DNA of 64,000 nt from Gigaspora margarita (GCA_009809945.1 WTPW01002076.1:23241-87240), one strand, 5' to 3'. Counted from the first letter of the stretch, positions 11,435-24,078 are shown. Notes: generated by a model from the letters alone, not told the origin. Numbers and translations are program-made.

Positions 11435-11550
11435 GAAACTTACTTTTTTCCCTTCTTCTTAATATAAATTTGATCAGGTTCCTATATATAATTTCAACAT
11501 TTTTACCTCCTCTTTCCCTAAAAAATCACCTGATTTTTGTTATTCTTCTT
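11435..11550 (-). repeat. Dispersed repeat, copy 1 (AAATCASSTGATTT family)
   Basis: Inverse of a segment found at about 24450-24570, with the shared words AAATCAGGTGATTT and TTAATATAGATTTG-like text. A further diverged copy is at 23075-23195 and another inverted at about 2545-2665. It contains the palindrome AAATCACCTGATTT. Non-coding. Confidence 0.5.
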
Positions 11551-13182
11551 ATTGGATAATTTATATAAAAAGTACAATAACTTAAATTGTATGATGACAA
11601 ATACATATAAAATTATATTCAAAAATAGAAACTCTAACTAATTTATCTGTGATCTAAACCTACTAGAGTGGTCCAAACTCATCTAGATTTGAATAGTTAA
11701 GATATAGTTAGTGAGAATGCTGTATTTGATCTACATAGTAAACCAAATAGTAATTTTGCAAAGCACCAGGTCTATTGGTAGGCATGTGTTATAGCTAGTA
11801 TGTAGTTGGTCAAGAAGGCTGCAAAGGCAGAAGTAAATAAGCATTTTGTGTTGGCAGGGTTAAACTCAGTTGTATATAAAAAAATTTTATAATTATATAA
11901 TATTTATTACAATTTTAATAAATTTTATTTTAATTTATTGAACTTGAACATGTTTATGAACTTTGAACTGAACCTAAACTAAACTTGAACTCACTCTAAA
12001 AGTTTGATACTAAGCTTGAACTAGACTTTATTTTTTAAGTTCGAGTTTGGTTCAAGTTTTGTTCAAAATTTAATTGAACTTGAACTTCCTTAAAAGTTCA
12101 GTTCAGTTCAGTTCATAGAAATACTAGTTGTACTCTTATCTAATATAATTTATAATAACAAATAAGTAATCAAATAAATTTTATGAAATTAAAAAAAAAC
12201 TAAAAAGCTTTTTCAATTTATTTTAATAAAATGAATAAAATAATACAAAGCTTATCTGATTCTAATTACTAAATTACAAGATATTATTAAATATATATTA
12301 AGTTTATATTTTATTAAAATTCTTCTTAATAATTATTTTGTACAATATATAATTACTAATCTAGTAATTAAAATTAAATGAGCTTTGTATTACTAAATGC
12401 TAAGATCATTAAGGATTTTTTTTGCTTTATTAATTTTATAAGACAAATCAAATAGTATAAAAATTATTCAATTTTGATTACTAAATTAGAGGATAGGTTA
12501 GAACAGAGGGAATTGATCCAGATCATCTGAAGTAGTATTCTGCAAGATCCGATCTGAGATCCGGATCGGATCCGGATCTAGTGCTTTGGATCGAATCGGA
12601 TCCATGATTTATAAGATCTGCCAGATCCAAAGGATCTGATCTGAAGATCTGTTTGGATCTGTTTGGATCCATTTACGCTGGTTGGTTGTATTTTGTAGAC
12701 TCTGATTGGTCAATATAACTGATCTTGTGAAATGGCTACACTACATTGACAGATAAGTTTTTTTTTTTATTATAATAAGTTATATTTTTTTTCTAATTTT
12801 CTTTTCTATTGGTGCCGCTGTTTATTGTCGTTTCTTGGTGTCTTCATTTGGAATTGTTGGTTGTATCATTACGCCATTATTTACTAGAGTTGGTACTTTG
12901 GTCTTCTTGCCTTTGGGTCATTGTTCTCTGGTACTGTTATGTCATTGTTTGTTGGTGCTTTGGTTCTTTCGCTGATTGCTGTTGTTAACAGTGCCTTTTG
13001 GTCATTACTATGTCATCATTATTGGTGCTTTTTGGTGTTTTTATTTACAGTATATTCTCTTTTAGTGGGCTGGAATTTGTTTCTCTTGTGAGATTTGAAT
13101 TTTTATTTTTTTTTTGGTTTCAAAGTGCCTGCTTGGGGCATAGGTTTTATTCAGTTTACACATCAGGAATTACACTTGAATT
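11551..13182. other. Intergenic repeats, no gene
   Basis: AT-rich DNA with patches of degenerate simple sequence. About 11930-12115 is a field of GAACTTGAAC and TTCAGTTCAG words, probably the relic of a hAT-type element ending CATAGAAATACTA. About 12540-12665 is a cluster of GGATCCGATCT-like words. About 12780-13090 is a T/G-rich stretch with repeated TGTCATTGTTT and TTGGTGCTTTGGT words, similar in style to 54480-54660. Open frames in the T/G-rich part are low complexity and not supported as genes. Confidence 0.5.
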
Positions 13183-13340
13183 AGAGTACAAATAGCCACA
13201 CGTACACTTTTGGTGTCTAAATTTAAGTGGTCCGCCCGAAGGTTCCACACTAGCTGCAACCCAACTATGGGAATTGCCTATTTAAACTCTCTGATCTTCC
13301 GCTCCTTGGCCAATCTCAACTGTTTCATGGTACATATACG
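13183..13340. repeat. Dispersed repeat, uninterrupted copy of the 2.4-kb repeat
   Basis: Matches 2408-2740 without the roughly 170-bp insertion seen there. It serves as the empty-site reference for that insertion. No protein or RNA identity was recognised. Confidence 0.5.
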
Positions 13341-13580
13341 GTCAGTCCGGACCCCCGGATCATTTTTGACATGACCCTTATTAGTGAGATTTGATAATAG
13401 TACAATTTTTGTATAAATTTTAGTATTTATACTGTATATTGTTATAATTAATAGCATACCTTTAGGCTTATTAATATGCTACAAATTGCATGCCAAGAAT
13501 ATTTATGCCAACGACCTCTAGGTTTAAGAGATAACACTAATAATTGTAATTATAAATTATATATTGTTAATTGCAAAATA

Positions 13581-14550
13581 CAGTCAACTCTAAGTACAAC
13601 CCCTCTAAGCGCAACTTCTCTCTAAATGCAACTTTAACTTCTGGCCCAAGTACAGTCTGGGACAACTAAAGTATCCAATATTTTACATAATATACTAAAA
13701 GTGATATAACTCAAGAATAAATAAATTTAACAAAATTCCTCTTACCAAATTGTTGCTTTCTATCTAATCTACAATTCTATTAAAATAGATTTTCACTTGC
13801 TTTATAGTCGTCTAAAGTTTATATTTGTTTAAACATTTGCATTTAATATAAAAAAGATATATTTAATAATTTAACCAATCAGAATTACCTATATAAAAAT
13901 TAGCCAATCAAAATCGATTATATAAGCATCAAATTTGGCGTTTTAGCGAAAAAGGTGGATATTTTTAGCTGTTCCGGACTGTATATGTTTGATATATGTT
14001 TTGTCTCTATAAATGCAATTTTACTTAATTATTCTCTTAACGCATGCTGCTAAAAATCCGGTCTAAATGAATTACACTTAGAGATTTGATTGCATATTTT
14101 ACAAAGCCATTACAAAAGTATTACTTGTTAGTATACTGTATATATGGGTTTGGCGCTAGGAAAAGGGACGAATTTGAAAAAAATTAATATTCACAAAATT
14201 ATCTCAGTAACCCTTGATCATAATTATATGATTTTGGTGCCATTCGATTCGTTCAATCGAGACGAATCGAATAGTACCAAAATAATGTAATTCTGATCGA
14301 TAGTTCGTGAGATAATTAATTTTTTGTGAATAATATGTCCCTTTTCCCAGCACCAAGCCCATTTACAAACTTGCATACGTAGATTCACTATGTCAAGCTA
14401 TGGTTGCTAACTATATAGGGGGCATGCCTCAGGCTGAGGCATGCCCTACGAGCATACTCCAAAAATTCCTGTGCCTTCAATCCTACTGCTCTCTAAATGC
14501 ACGTTATTAAATGTTTGGTCCCTATTAAGTGCATTTAGAGAGGTTAACTG
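13581..14550. mobile_element. Pogo/Tc1-type non-autonomous element (CAGTYAACYTCT family)
   Basis: A 970-bp element with terminal repeats CAGTCAACTCTAAGTACAAC on the left and, inverted, CAGTTAACCTCTCTAAATGC on the right, flanked by TA at 13579-13580 and 14551-14552. Subterminal copies of AAATGCAAYTT and CTCTAAATGCA recur inside both ends. It has no coding sequence. Termini starting CAGTYAACCTCT with a TA duplication are typical of pogo-like elements. It contains a nested foldback element at 14144-14362. Confidence 0.72.
14144..14362. mobile_element. Nested foldback MITE
   Basis: A 219-bp near-palindrome. The left end ATGGGTTTGGCGCTAGG pairs with CCAGCACCAAGCCCAT on the right; AAAAGGGAC pairs with GTCCCTTTT, and deeper inside TGGTGCCATTCGATTCG pairs with CGAATCGAATAGTACCA. 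It lies entirely within the pogo-like element 13581-14550 and is therefore younger. Confidence 0.65.
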
Positions 14551-14906
14551 TAGTATTTTAATTGTTCACAGATAAATATATTGATATAAACCATAAGTTC
14601 CAAAGAATCATGAAGAATCCACAAAATGATCAGGTTTTTGATTCAACTAATCATGATAATCGCAACTACTGTAATGACCCAACTACGAATAGAAACGTTT
14701 TGATTTCGCGAAAATACGGCATATTTTTCTCTTTATAAATCTGCAAATAAAAATGGTTCTATTTACCGGGTCGGCACAAGAAAAAGATTACTTCTACCAG
14801 AAGCTGATCCGGTGTCTGATTGGTCAATAGTGTACTAGTGTAACGCTACACAGATTCATGCCTATAATTAAGAAAAATTTTAGATCTAACGTTAATTTCA
14901 AATACG

Positions 14907-17900
14907 ATGCCAGAAGCAATAGGCAAACATCAACTTAAAAGCAGGTAAAAATATAGTCAGTAAAGTTGATTTATGTATAATCCAACCAATTTTGCTAACC
15001 TTTTATATAATAATATTTTGAAGTTTTAAGCCGACACAAACTATCAGACCTCTTTATACAGGTGGGAAAGTAGATATATCACCAGATGAAAATCTTTTGA
15101 TAACTACTGTTGGTGATAGTATCGAAGTAACTGATCTCCAAAATGGAAATAAAGTGCTCCATTTGAGTGGTGTATGATTGGGAATTATTTTGTTGGTTGT
15201 TTTTTCAGAATTGATTTAAATCAAAAAATTTTGTGTAGTAATTTTTAGTTTATAATAGGATACTGAATTAATTACTACCTTTGCGGTAACACCTGATGGT
15301 AATCACATTGTAACTTCAAGTCGAAGTTTAGTTATAAAAATATGGGATTTTAAAACAGGACAGATAAAAAAATCTTTCAAGGTAAAATAATTTATTTTTG
15401 AATTCACTTCTTTGCAAATAAAAATCTTTATCTTTTTCAACTTAAAAATCATTAGGCTCATGAGGCTCCAATAATAGTAATGGATATAGATCCCACATCT
15501 TCTTTAGTTGCTACAGGGTCTGCTGATAGTACTGTTAAAGTTTGGGATATTGAAGGTGGTTTCTGCACACATAACTTTCGAGGTCACGGAGGTATAATTA
15601 GTGCACTCAAATTTCATTTGGAAAATAATCAATGGACATTGATTTCTGGAGCAGATGATTGTAATATACGTGTATGGGACTTGCAGGATCGAAAGTAGGT
15701 TAAATTATGACAATTGGTACAATTGGTTGAATTGATTGTAGGTGCTTAATTCTGATAAACATTCTAGGTGTGTTGCTGTATTAAAGAGTCACGTTAGTAT
15801 TATTCGTGGATTAGATATGTCAAGTGATGGACGGTTCCTTATTAGTGGTTCTCGAGATAAGGTTGTAAATATATGGGATTTTGATAAAAAGATATTATTG
15901 AAAACATTTCCAATCTTTGAGGTATATTTCATGATTATTTTTCAGAACATATTATGTAATTCAAGAAATAATGTAATGTTAATTTAATTTAGACAATTGA
16001 GACATTAGGGGTTTTGCGTCCCAACACAAAAATAAATAATATGGATGAAGATTTTGAGGGAGAGTTATTTTATACTGGTGGTGATAAGGGTTTGTCAATT
16101 GTCATTGTTATCATCTTTTAACTAAAATTAGAATATGAATATTTGTAATATGTGTAATTTATGTCATTATACACATTATATTGCAGGAATAATTAGAATA
16201 TGGGACATTCAAACTGGTAAACTTATCCAAACTCAGGAACCAGAAAAGAATACCAAGCACATAATATCTGATATTATGTTCGTAACATTCCGATTGTCTT
16301 TGTTCCTTTAATTCATAATCTATTCATAATTAATAATTATTTATTTAATATATATTGCAACTTTATAGATACCTCCGTAAAAGTAATGTTTTGACCGCTG
16401 TCACCAGCGATCAAAATATATTATTTTACCAAATTACTTCTGGTCTCAAGCGTGTGAAACAAATTGTCGGACATAACGATGAGATTATTGACCTTGCGTA
16501 TGTTGGAAAAGACGAAACACACCTTGCTATTGCTACCAATACGGAGCAAATAAATTTATATAATATTAAATCTTTCGATTTTAATATTATATATGGACAT
16601 ACCGATATTGTTATTTGTCTTGACAAGTCATATGATGGAACTGTATTGATATCCGGTTCTAAGGATCATACAGCGAGAATATGGAGTATCGATGTGGATA
16701 ATGAGAATTTTGACAATCGAGTTAACTGTTTAAGCATATGTATAGGTCATACTGCGGCAATTGGAACTGTAGCTCTTTCAAAGAAATCTTTAAAATTTTG
16801 TCTCACTGGTAGCCAGGATCGTACCATAAAGTATTGGGACTTATCTCATTTAGGTAAGAATAATAAATATTTATTTATTTCTTCAAACCTATTATTCATT
16901 TAACATATTATTATTATTATTTGCTTAATTTAGGCCGGTCTAAATCTGATGAAAATTTTAGACCGAAAGCTTTATATACAAACAAAGCACATGATAAAGA
17001 TATTAATTCAATAGCAGTTGCACCAAATGATAAGATTTTTGCTACTGGTTCACAAGATAAAACTGTTAAGATATGGTCTGTTGATGATGGGAAATTGCTT
17101 GGTATTTGTTCTGGACATAAACGTGGTGTCTGGTCTATCCAGTTTTCACCAGTTGATCAAACTATAGTAACAAGCTCTGGAGACAAAACCATCAAAATTT
17201 GGTCAACAACAGACTTTTCTTGTTTAAAGGTATTGCCATAGATAAATGTTTAATTAATTATTCTATATTTAGTTTTCATGCTTATTATTGAACTACCTGT
17301 TAGACCTTCGAAGGTCATACCAATACTGTCTTGAAAGCCTTATTTTTGACATCTGGAACCCAATTAATGTCTTGTGGTTCAGATGGTCTTCTTAAACTTT
17401 GGACAATCAAGTCCAATGAATGTATTGCTACGTTGGATAATCATACAGAAAAAATATGGGCATTAACATCACGCAAAGACGAAAATGTTGTCGCATCAGG
17501 TGGTGCTGATTCCTTGATAAATTTGTGGGAGGATTGTACCACTGAAGAAATGGAGAAACGTGTAAAAGAAGAAGAGGAACAAATTTTAAAGTAACCAATG
17601 CAATGAAATAAATTTACTTTTACGTACATCATTGTGATTATAATATTTATTTACTGCAATTATTTTTATGACATTTTAGAGAACAAGATTTGGCAAATTA
17701 TTTGTTGAAGAAGGATTATAAAAATGCAATTACTCTTGCCATGTCTTTGAATCAGCCATTTAGGTTACTGAATCTTTTTAAAGAAATACTTGACAACCGA
17801 GCTGAAGGTGACTAATCAACCTTTCTCTCATATATAGATATTTTTAACATTGCATTTATTCTTAATTTTAACTGTTATAGGAGATACTAGTATCACGGGA

Positions 17901-18278
17901 TCGGAATCTATTGATAATATTATCACTAATCTTTCTAAGGAAGATATTGAGCAAATTCTTAAATATATCCGTGATTGGAACACCAATGCTAAACATTTTC
18001 GAACCGCACAAACAATATTGAATGCTATTTTGAAAACATTTTCATCTGAAGAATTATTAGAAATCAATGACATAAAAGAAGTAGGTTTACTTATTGAAAT
18101 ATTATCATCTATATATTTGAAAATTGTTTTTACTATGTATTTAATGGAAACATTTATATCATTAACAATCTAGTTATTAGATGGTTTGCTGCCTTATACA
18201 GAAAGACATTATCAACGATTAGATCGAATGATTACCGATTCATTTCTCGTTGATTACACATTACATTCAATGAATTAA
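14907..18278 (+). CDS. UTP13: U3 snoRNP / small-subunit processome WD40 protein Utp13 (TBL3)
   Basis: Thirteen exons: 14907-14944, 15024-15171, 15259-15381, 15456-15694, 15768-15921, 15993-16089, 16187-16277, 16369-16853, 16934-17229, 17304-17590, 17680-17807, 17881-18080, 18174-18278. All introns are GT..AG, about 70-95 bases, and the phases join, giving 796 residues, close to the usual length of about 800. The chain starts with a short basic tail and a PLYTGGK segment typical of TBL3/Utp13. About eleven WD blades follow (IKIWDF, VKVWDI, IRVWDL, VNIWDF, IRIWDI, ARIWSI, IKYWDL, VKIWSV, IKIWST, LKLWTI, INLWED), a tandem double propeller. A helical Utp13 C-terminal domain covers about residues 650-796. 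GHTDIV in the second propeller is a family hallmark. Utp13 belongs to the UTP-B subcomplex that acts in nucleolar 18S rRNA processing. It is the only gene here with a clear housekeeping role. Confidence 0.93.
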
Positions 18279-19750
18279 TTTGATATCTGGGTAAACATTT
18301 ATTTTAATCTGGGCTCACAAATAGATATTTATTCGTTTATCAATACATTTTATTCGTTTATTGTGATTTAATAAACTAATACATGTAATCGAACATTATA
18401 CTTACTGTATAAACTGGAATTGGAATGGTGAATATTGATCTTACCTAAATCTGTACTGACTCGTACTCTACTTTCCAACTACAACAAAACAATCTTATAA
18501 TACAATAGATAATTGCTTATTAATATGTAATTTGGACAATATAATGCCGATGCAATCAATTAAATGTAGGAATACTTATTGCACATGTGTTCTTTGCCTT
18601 GAAAGCTACCTTATGGGACATAATAATTACTATGTTCCGTGAGGTCATTTGCGAGACAATAATCTCATATTTTGATATATTTTATTAAAAGAACATGAAA
18701 TATGGAAATATTGAAATCGGACTTATAAAGTAAAAAACTCGGATTAACACTTTTATAATCTGATATACCCGAATTTTGCAAATTGGACCCAAGTAATAAA
18801 TCTAAGTTCAGTTTAGTGTTAGGACAGTTCTCCTTTTTGCTCCTCTGTACAAAGCTTTATGAAAGTTTTGGAATTTTGATTAATTGGAATAATTTGAAAT
18901 ATCGAGTCTTGTTAATGATATAAAAATTTAGTAAATTATTCTATATTCCGAAGAAAAAGTCAGAAGGCATTAATCTATTTTATATATTAGTTCAGCACTC
19001 AACTTTATGGAACTTTTGATTCATTAATTTTTAATTATGCCGTAAACCTACGTATTATTTCGAATATTCCCGTGCATTGTCACAAATGGCCAATTATATA
19101 TTATACTAGGGCAATTTATTCGGGATGTACATGGGTATTATTTTGAAATTATGTATGCCATTTTTTAGAAGATCTAATTTTCGAAATAACACTTAAGAGT
19201 CATTATTTCGCGGTTTTACAATATTTCTAGAAACTTCTAGTTATTTTTAACAGTGTTTAGAATTCTAATTGGAATTCTAAGCATATATATTTATTTATAT
19301 ATTATATATAAATTTAGAATGATAAGTTTACTAACTTATTTTCTAAACGTAAATGGGTAATAATTTTTGAAATCGGACCAATGACGTAATATAATTTTAT
19401 TACGGCTATCATATTGGTTTGGGTTCAAAAATAATTACCTAAATTGAACAATATTGTCCATGATTAATGTCTTTAAATAATGTCTTTGAATAATGTCTTT
19501 AAATAATGTTCATGAATGTCATCGAAAAATGTCTAAATAATGTCACCAAATATCACCAAATATCACCAAATATGTTCATAAATATTTGGTTTACAAAAAT
19601 AGGTATTATGAAATAATATGAGATCTTTTCTAAGAAAATGATATTACAAGACTATGTAAACCATATAAACAAAAATATTTCCTAGCAAAGATCTCGTGTA
19701 TTAAGGAAATGGTTAAAAATATGATTACTGCGCACAGCACATGCAAAACA
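18279..19750. other. Intergenic region between UTP13 and the PARP-like gene
   Basis: Contains the converging 3' flanks of both genes. No open frame is supported. Around 19460-19590 short direct repeats occur: TAATGTCTTTRAA four times, then ATATCACCAAAT three times. Around 19255-19285 lies the palindrome TTAGAATTCTAATTGGAATTCTAA. Nothing else was recognised. Confidence 0.6.
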
Positions 19751-20974
19751 TTAATTTTTAAATATGATAAGATATTTTGGAATCGTTGCCTAATTTAAAT
19801 ATAACAATTAGAATTTTTTTTTTTTTTTAAGCATAAGATCGTGTTACTTGGATAATTTGTGATACTTACTGCGTTATCACGAACTATTAATATTCCCTCG
19901 TATCTTTCAGCAATTACATCAACGACGAACATAGTCTTTATGTTCAAAGTTCCGCAATAACCCAATGAAGTGATCGAATTGTTGGCAAACCACATTTCTA
20001 TCGATAAACAAAAGATGATCAGCATCAAAAAAAAATAACAAGTGAAAAAGTAAATTAAGATACTTACTGCCGTTATAATTAGAAAATTTGGATTGGTTTC
20101 CTCCTCGTGCAATTCCACAAAATCCACAATCTGACTTGCAGAATTTAGCATTCTGATTTTTGATAAAACGTTGAGGATCACATTTATCAGGATGTTTTGT
20201 ACCATGAAACATTCTATGGGTTACTTTATCTCTTGAGGTAAATATACTATCAGCAATTTTGTCTTTATATGTTTCATGATCATTCAAAAGTCTAGATGGC
20301 ATTTGTAATTTAAATATTCCAAGAATATTACTTTTAGGAAGTCCAACTTGAAACATTTTTGTGACTTCTTTGTAATCCTCATCACTAGGTTTCAATTCAG
20401 TCATTATAGTCTTTCCAAGATTTTTCTTTTTCGATTTTTTTGGGGATGGGGATTCTGGCTCCAAACTTGTTGATTCATACGCTGAATCAGTAAGATCACT
20501 AGATGCATTACTAGAAATAGTACTTTGTGAATAAGTTGCTTTGGGTGCAAGGAATAGCCGTTTCCTAGATTTCTTTGGGTTATTTTTGCCATTAGATGAA
20601 AGATCGTCATCATCGCCTGATAATTCACTTTCAGTTGATTTTTTGCGTTCTAAAATACGAGTAAAGAAAGATGATGTAGCCGGAGGATTAGCCTGTACAG
20701 GCGTTATAGTTATTACTGGTGTAGGGGTTGTAGATGTTTTCTGAAAGTCATTGTTCAATTCTATAGCAGAACTTTCAGAGTTTAATAAAGTTGGTGAAAA
20801 GATGGATGATGATTTGCAACTAGCACTACAAAATTTGTCTTTTTTTTTTGCGCAAAGGTTGCTACATCCTGATATTTGACAAGTAGGTTTTGGTTTTTTT
20901 CGATATAATCGCTTGAAGAATTTACTAAATTTCCCTAAAGGGGTAGTACCTCGGCTAGTACATTCGTTTTGCAT
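19751..20974 (-). CDS. PARP-like protein with N-terminal cysteine motif; catalytic Glu position replaced
   Basis: Three minus-strand exons: 20974-20068, 19997-19870, 19789-19751 (GT..AG, phases 1 and 0), giving 357 residues. The start ATG at 20974 is the first in frame. An N-terminal cysteine cluster (C32, C37, C41, C49, C53) suggests a small zinc motif. Residues 54-230 are low-complexity, rich in S, T, P and K, with basic KKSKKK and PKKSRKR tracts that could direct nuclear import. The end resembles a PARP-type ADP-ribosyltransferase fold: FHGT (H257) for the first NAD-binding motif, WFANNSITSLGYC (305-317) for the tyrosine motif, MFVVDVI, and finally IVRDNAATIPKYLI. The position of the PARP catalytic Glu appears to be isoleucine 338, so it may be a mono-transferase or inactive. 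CGFCGIA between the motifs adds cysteines. The family call rests on motif resemblance only. Confidence 0.68.
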
Positions 20975-22070
20975 GTTGTTTGATTTATTAAATAACGCAG
21001 CAACGATATAGGTTTAGAGAGTGGGATATGATGACTTATTTAAAGACTGATGACCTCTTTCTCGCATTTAACAAAGGTGGAATTATTCGACTTTATTTAA
21101 TGTTTTTCATCACGGAGTTATTATTCCTTTTCACCGCGAAAAAAAATTAGAATGATATGATGGAAATTCTTAAGATCACACAATCTACTCGTGTGTCTAA
21201 CATCCAACGGTTTTACACATTCTCTTTATGGAAATTAATTTTATTAATGTTTGCTTATTAATGTAAGACAGAATTTCCAGATTTTCTATGCCGTTTTCTT
21301 TGATTGCACAAATCTAGAAAAAGATATACTTAAATTTTTCTCGAAAATAGATGAAATTTATTCTCTGTGATACTTCAGAGTAAACGGAGTAAGCGTGAAG
21401 ATGTTAAAGGAAATAGATCACTAGCAATTCCGGATTTATATTCTCACAATTTCAATTTTTGATACTTTCCTGCTATTACAGCATTATCTCAACATTCTTG
21501 AAGCAGCAATAAAATAAATAGGGATGCATGTAAATATGAAAAGTACGGCATAGATTGCTGTGTATTACGAAATTTTCATTTAGTATGATTTACATTGTAT
21601 CAATGCAGTGCTCTTAATATAGGTTTCAAATCAGAAAAAGAAATTTAGTCTTATTTATCGTTTTGAATTTTTCCAAATGTTTAACTGGAATGTTTCAGTT
21701 TTTTTTAAACAAAAGAATTTATCACTTTCATTGTTATAAATATCTATATAATGGCAATTAGTGATAAAGTCTTGATTGTTTGAATAAGCACTACCCCTCA
21801 ATCTTTTAAAAAAGAACTTGGGGAGAGAATTCTTCCTATTCGCTATAGAATACTAAATTTACTAAACATAGCAATTTTCTAAAAAGATATGTGGATTACT
21901 ATTATGTATTACGTACGTACGTCGTACGACAAATCTAATCAGTACGTATTAAAAATTAGGGGTGCGAAAAGCTCATCGGTGTTTGCCTTTTTTTAAGAAT
22001 TCTATTATATGCTTAATAATAAAGTTTTATTTAAATTTCACAAGGGTGCGTTCTCAAACACAATCATAGA
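20975..22070. other. Upstream region of the PARP-like gene, no gene seen
   Basis: AT-rich, with no supported open frame. A short self-complementary string, ACGTACGTACGTCGTACG, lies at 21911-21928. Promoter elements of the minus-strand gene must lie at its right-hand side (about 20975-21150), but no clear TATA box was identified. Confidence 0.4.
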
Positions 22071-22240
22071 TGCGATTTCATAGTGATCGAAATAGTGCAC
22101 AAATATTATATAAGTATAGTGTATTTTAGCTATTATAACAATTTAGTTAGATAAAAATCAATAATAAGAATGGTAAATTAAGATTTGCTCAGGCATCATC
22201 TTGCTATAGTTCATTGTAATAATGCTCAATTGTAAATGGT
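22071..22240. repeat. Dispersed repeat, copy 1 (partner at 37125)
   Basis: Shares long stretches with 37125-37265: GATCGAAATAGTGCACAA, TTATAACAATTTAG and TTTGCTCAGGYATCATY, in the same order and orientation. It may be the 3' end of a decayed gene copy or transposon; no protein was recognised. Confidence 0.55.
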
Positions 22241-22336
22241 TCATCAAATTGAAATTTTTGCATAAGAATAACTATAGGTTTAGTGCGTTAATAATGAATA
22301 AAACATCTGAAAGTGTTAGAACAATAGCTCTATTTG

Positions 22337-22792
22337 CTTTAATAGTTACGCGAAACAACGCCAACCTGTGTAATTTTTTTTTTTTTTTTTTTTGATTTTA
22401 ACTTCCCTCCGCTATCCTGAAGGTCCTAGACACCTTATGATTTCTGTCACCTCTAAGGCCAGAGTTATCATTCGGCGGAGATCAACAGCAGGCATATGGC
22501 CTTCTGATTCGTCACCAAACTAGTGAGATAACTCATGCTCCATTAAGTCCGTCTCGTGCATATTTTAGTATATGCGCGTTGTTTAGATACGCGCATGGGC
22601 GTTATTTTGAGGCAAAGAAAAATTTTTCTTAGACCTGCCTGATATATCAAATTATTTGTTGAAACGTAATGTGAGGTGCGCGTCATTTTCGGGCGCACAC
22701 GGGCGTTATTTGGAAACCTTATATATATTTTTGGGGGGCACGATTTTCTAAATAACGCCCATGCCCGTTATTTCGCGAAATACGGTATACTG
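22337..22792. mobile_element. Probable Tc1-type MITE containing a SINE-like insertion
   Basis: The right end reads back as CCGTATTTCGCGAAATAACG, followed inside by GGGCATGGGCGTTATTT. The left end has TTACGCGAAACAACGCC. The two are imperfect inverted repeats, and the right end is followed by TA. A related 114-bp element with CGAAATAATGC and CCATGCCCGCTATTT words lies at 31300-31413. The insert 22374-22550 interrupts the left part. The left boundary is uncertain. Confidence 0.4.
22374..22550 (-). mobile_element. SINE-like poly(A)-tailed insertion (minus strand)
   Basis: On the minus strand a body of about 155 bases, of markedly higher GC than its surroundings, ends in GTTAAAATC followed by about 20 A. 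The body is non-repetitive and has no open frame. GGTGACGAATCAG near 22500 weakly recalls a polymerase III B box (GGTTCGANTCC), but no convincing A box was found. It may be a SINE or a retrocopy of a small RNA. Its head is set near 22550 because the sequence becomes MITE-like again there. No flanking duplication was identified. Confidence 0.45.
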
Positions 22793-23074
22793 TAAATAGG
22801 CAAAGTAATACTGTAATATTACTTAGGCTGCTTGAAATTGATTATTCGGTTAGCGCACTCTCGGGAGAGAAGGGTAAAACGAACATGTAAAATGATGGGC
22901 CAATTTCATTGCTGCATTGGTCGATGTAAATCAAAGTGATTGGTGAGAGTTATCCAGCGTTTTGATCAGTTGTTCATTTTTGGGGGGAAGACTTCAACTA
23001 GGGGGGATGTTAACTGAAGAATTTAACTTTAAACAGCCTTATGAATTTATTCTTTACTTAATATTATTAAGTAA

Positions 23075-23195
23075 AGGGAGGGCCAGAAATCAGCTGATTT
23101 TTTAGAGAGTAGGGGATAAAAAAGTTAAAATTATTATAAGGACTGATATTTTTATATATGAAGAAAGGGGTAGAGGGGTAAGCTTCTAATAAAAC
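23075..23195 (+). repeat. Dispersed repeat, copy 2 (AAATCASSTGATTT family)
   Basis: Contains AAATCAGCTGATTTTTTAGAGAG and AAAAAGTTAAAATTATTATAAGGA-like text (shortened here), matching the order of words at 24450-24570 and the inverse of 11435-11550. Non-coding. It ends in a GGGGTAGAGGGG block that matches the inverse of the pyrimidine block at about 2625-2640. Confidence 0.45.
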
Positions 23196-24078
23196 AAATT
23201 AGGTAATAAATGGTCCTGCCCTTATATTAAAAGGTATTTATAATTAAAGAGTATAAAAAAAAAAATAAATCTTATTACTTAAACTATATTTTAGGCAAAT
23301 TTGCCTAGAATTTTTAAAAATATTTATAATTTTTTAAATAAAATAAAATTTTATTAAGGTATACTTTATTTATAGAATTATATATATTTTTTTTTTGTAT
23401 TAAAGTTCTTATTTTGATGTTAGGATTTTATTCAAGGTTTTGAATTACAGATGACTCTAGAAGCTTCTAGTATTTGTTATATAGACAAAAGTACAACTAA
23501 TCACATATTATAAAATATTTTTTTAAAATATATTTTATAAACTTTATTAAAAAAATTTTTTCAAATAAATCTAAACTCTAGAAAATAGGTCCTATAACCT
23601 AGTGACCTAGGTGCCTATTCCTATACTAGAGGTTTCTGGTTCAAGTTCCAGTGGAAATAAAAATCTATGAATACTTATCTCATACTTAGTAGAAGTTTAT
23701 ATGAATACTAGTTTGAATAAGATAGTTTTGAAAAAATCTATTGTGAAGCAGATAGTACTATACTTGTAATAAGAGAAGTGGTAAATACAAAAAGAACCTA
23801 TGGGTTGGATTATTGTTTTAGAAACACCTTTGGCACATGTAAAAAAACCAAAATAGAATACTATGAATACAAAAAGAAAACTAAGCCACTATACTTGAAA
23901 ATATATATAAATATGAAGCAGAATATACCAAATTGGTAGTATAAATATGAACAAGATATAACAGCATTGCAAAAGCATACCAACCTTAAATACCAATCAC
24001 TTCAGATGAAAACTGGAAATAGTCTTGTACTATAAACCTAGTTGGAAATAACTTTAGTTATGCAATATAGCCCATATC

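Noticed and set aside
11930..12125. Complete hAT-type MITE around the GAACTTGAAC field
   Set aside because: Only the right end (CATAGAAATACTA) is plausible; no matching left end or duplication.
12998..13195. 65-codon frame rich in F, L and V
   Set aside because: T/G-rich low-complexity DNA; similar accidental frames occur at 54433-54621.
19795..19869. Readthrough C-terminus of the PARP-like frame ending at 19795
   Set aside because: A GTAAGT donor at 19869 and an acceptor at 19790 give the tail TIPKYLI, which fits the fold better than the lysine/asparagine-rich readthrough tail.
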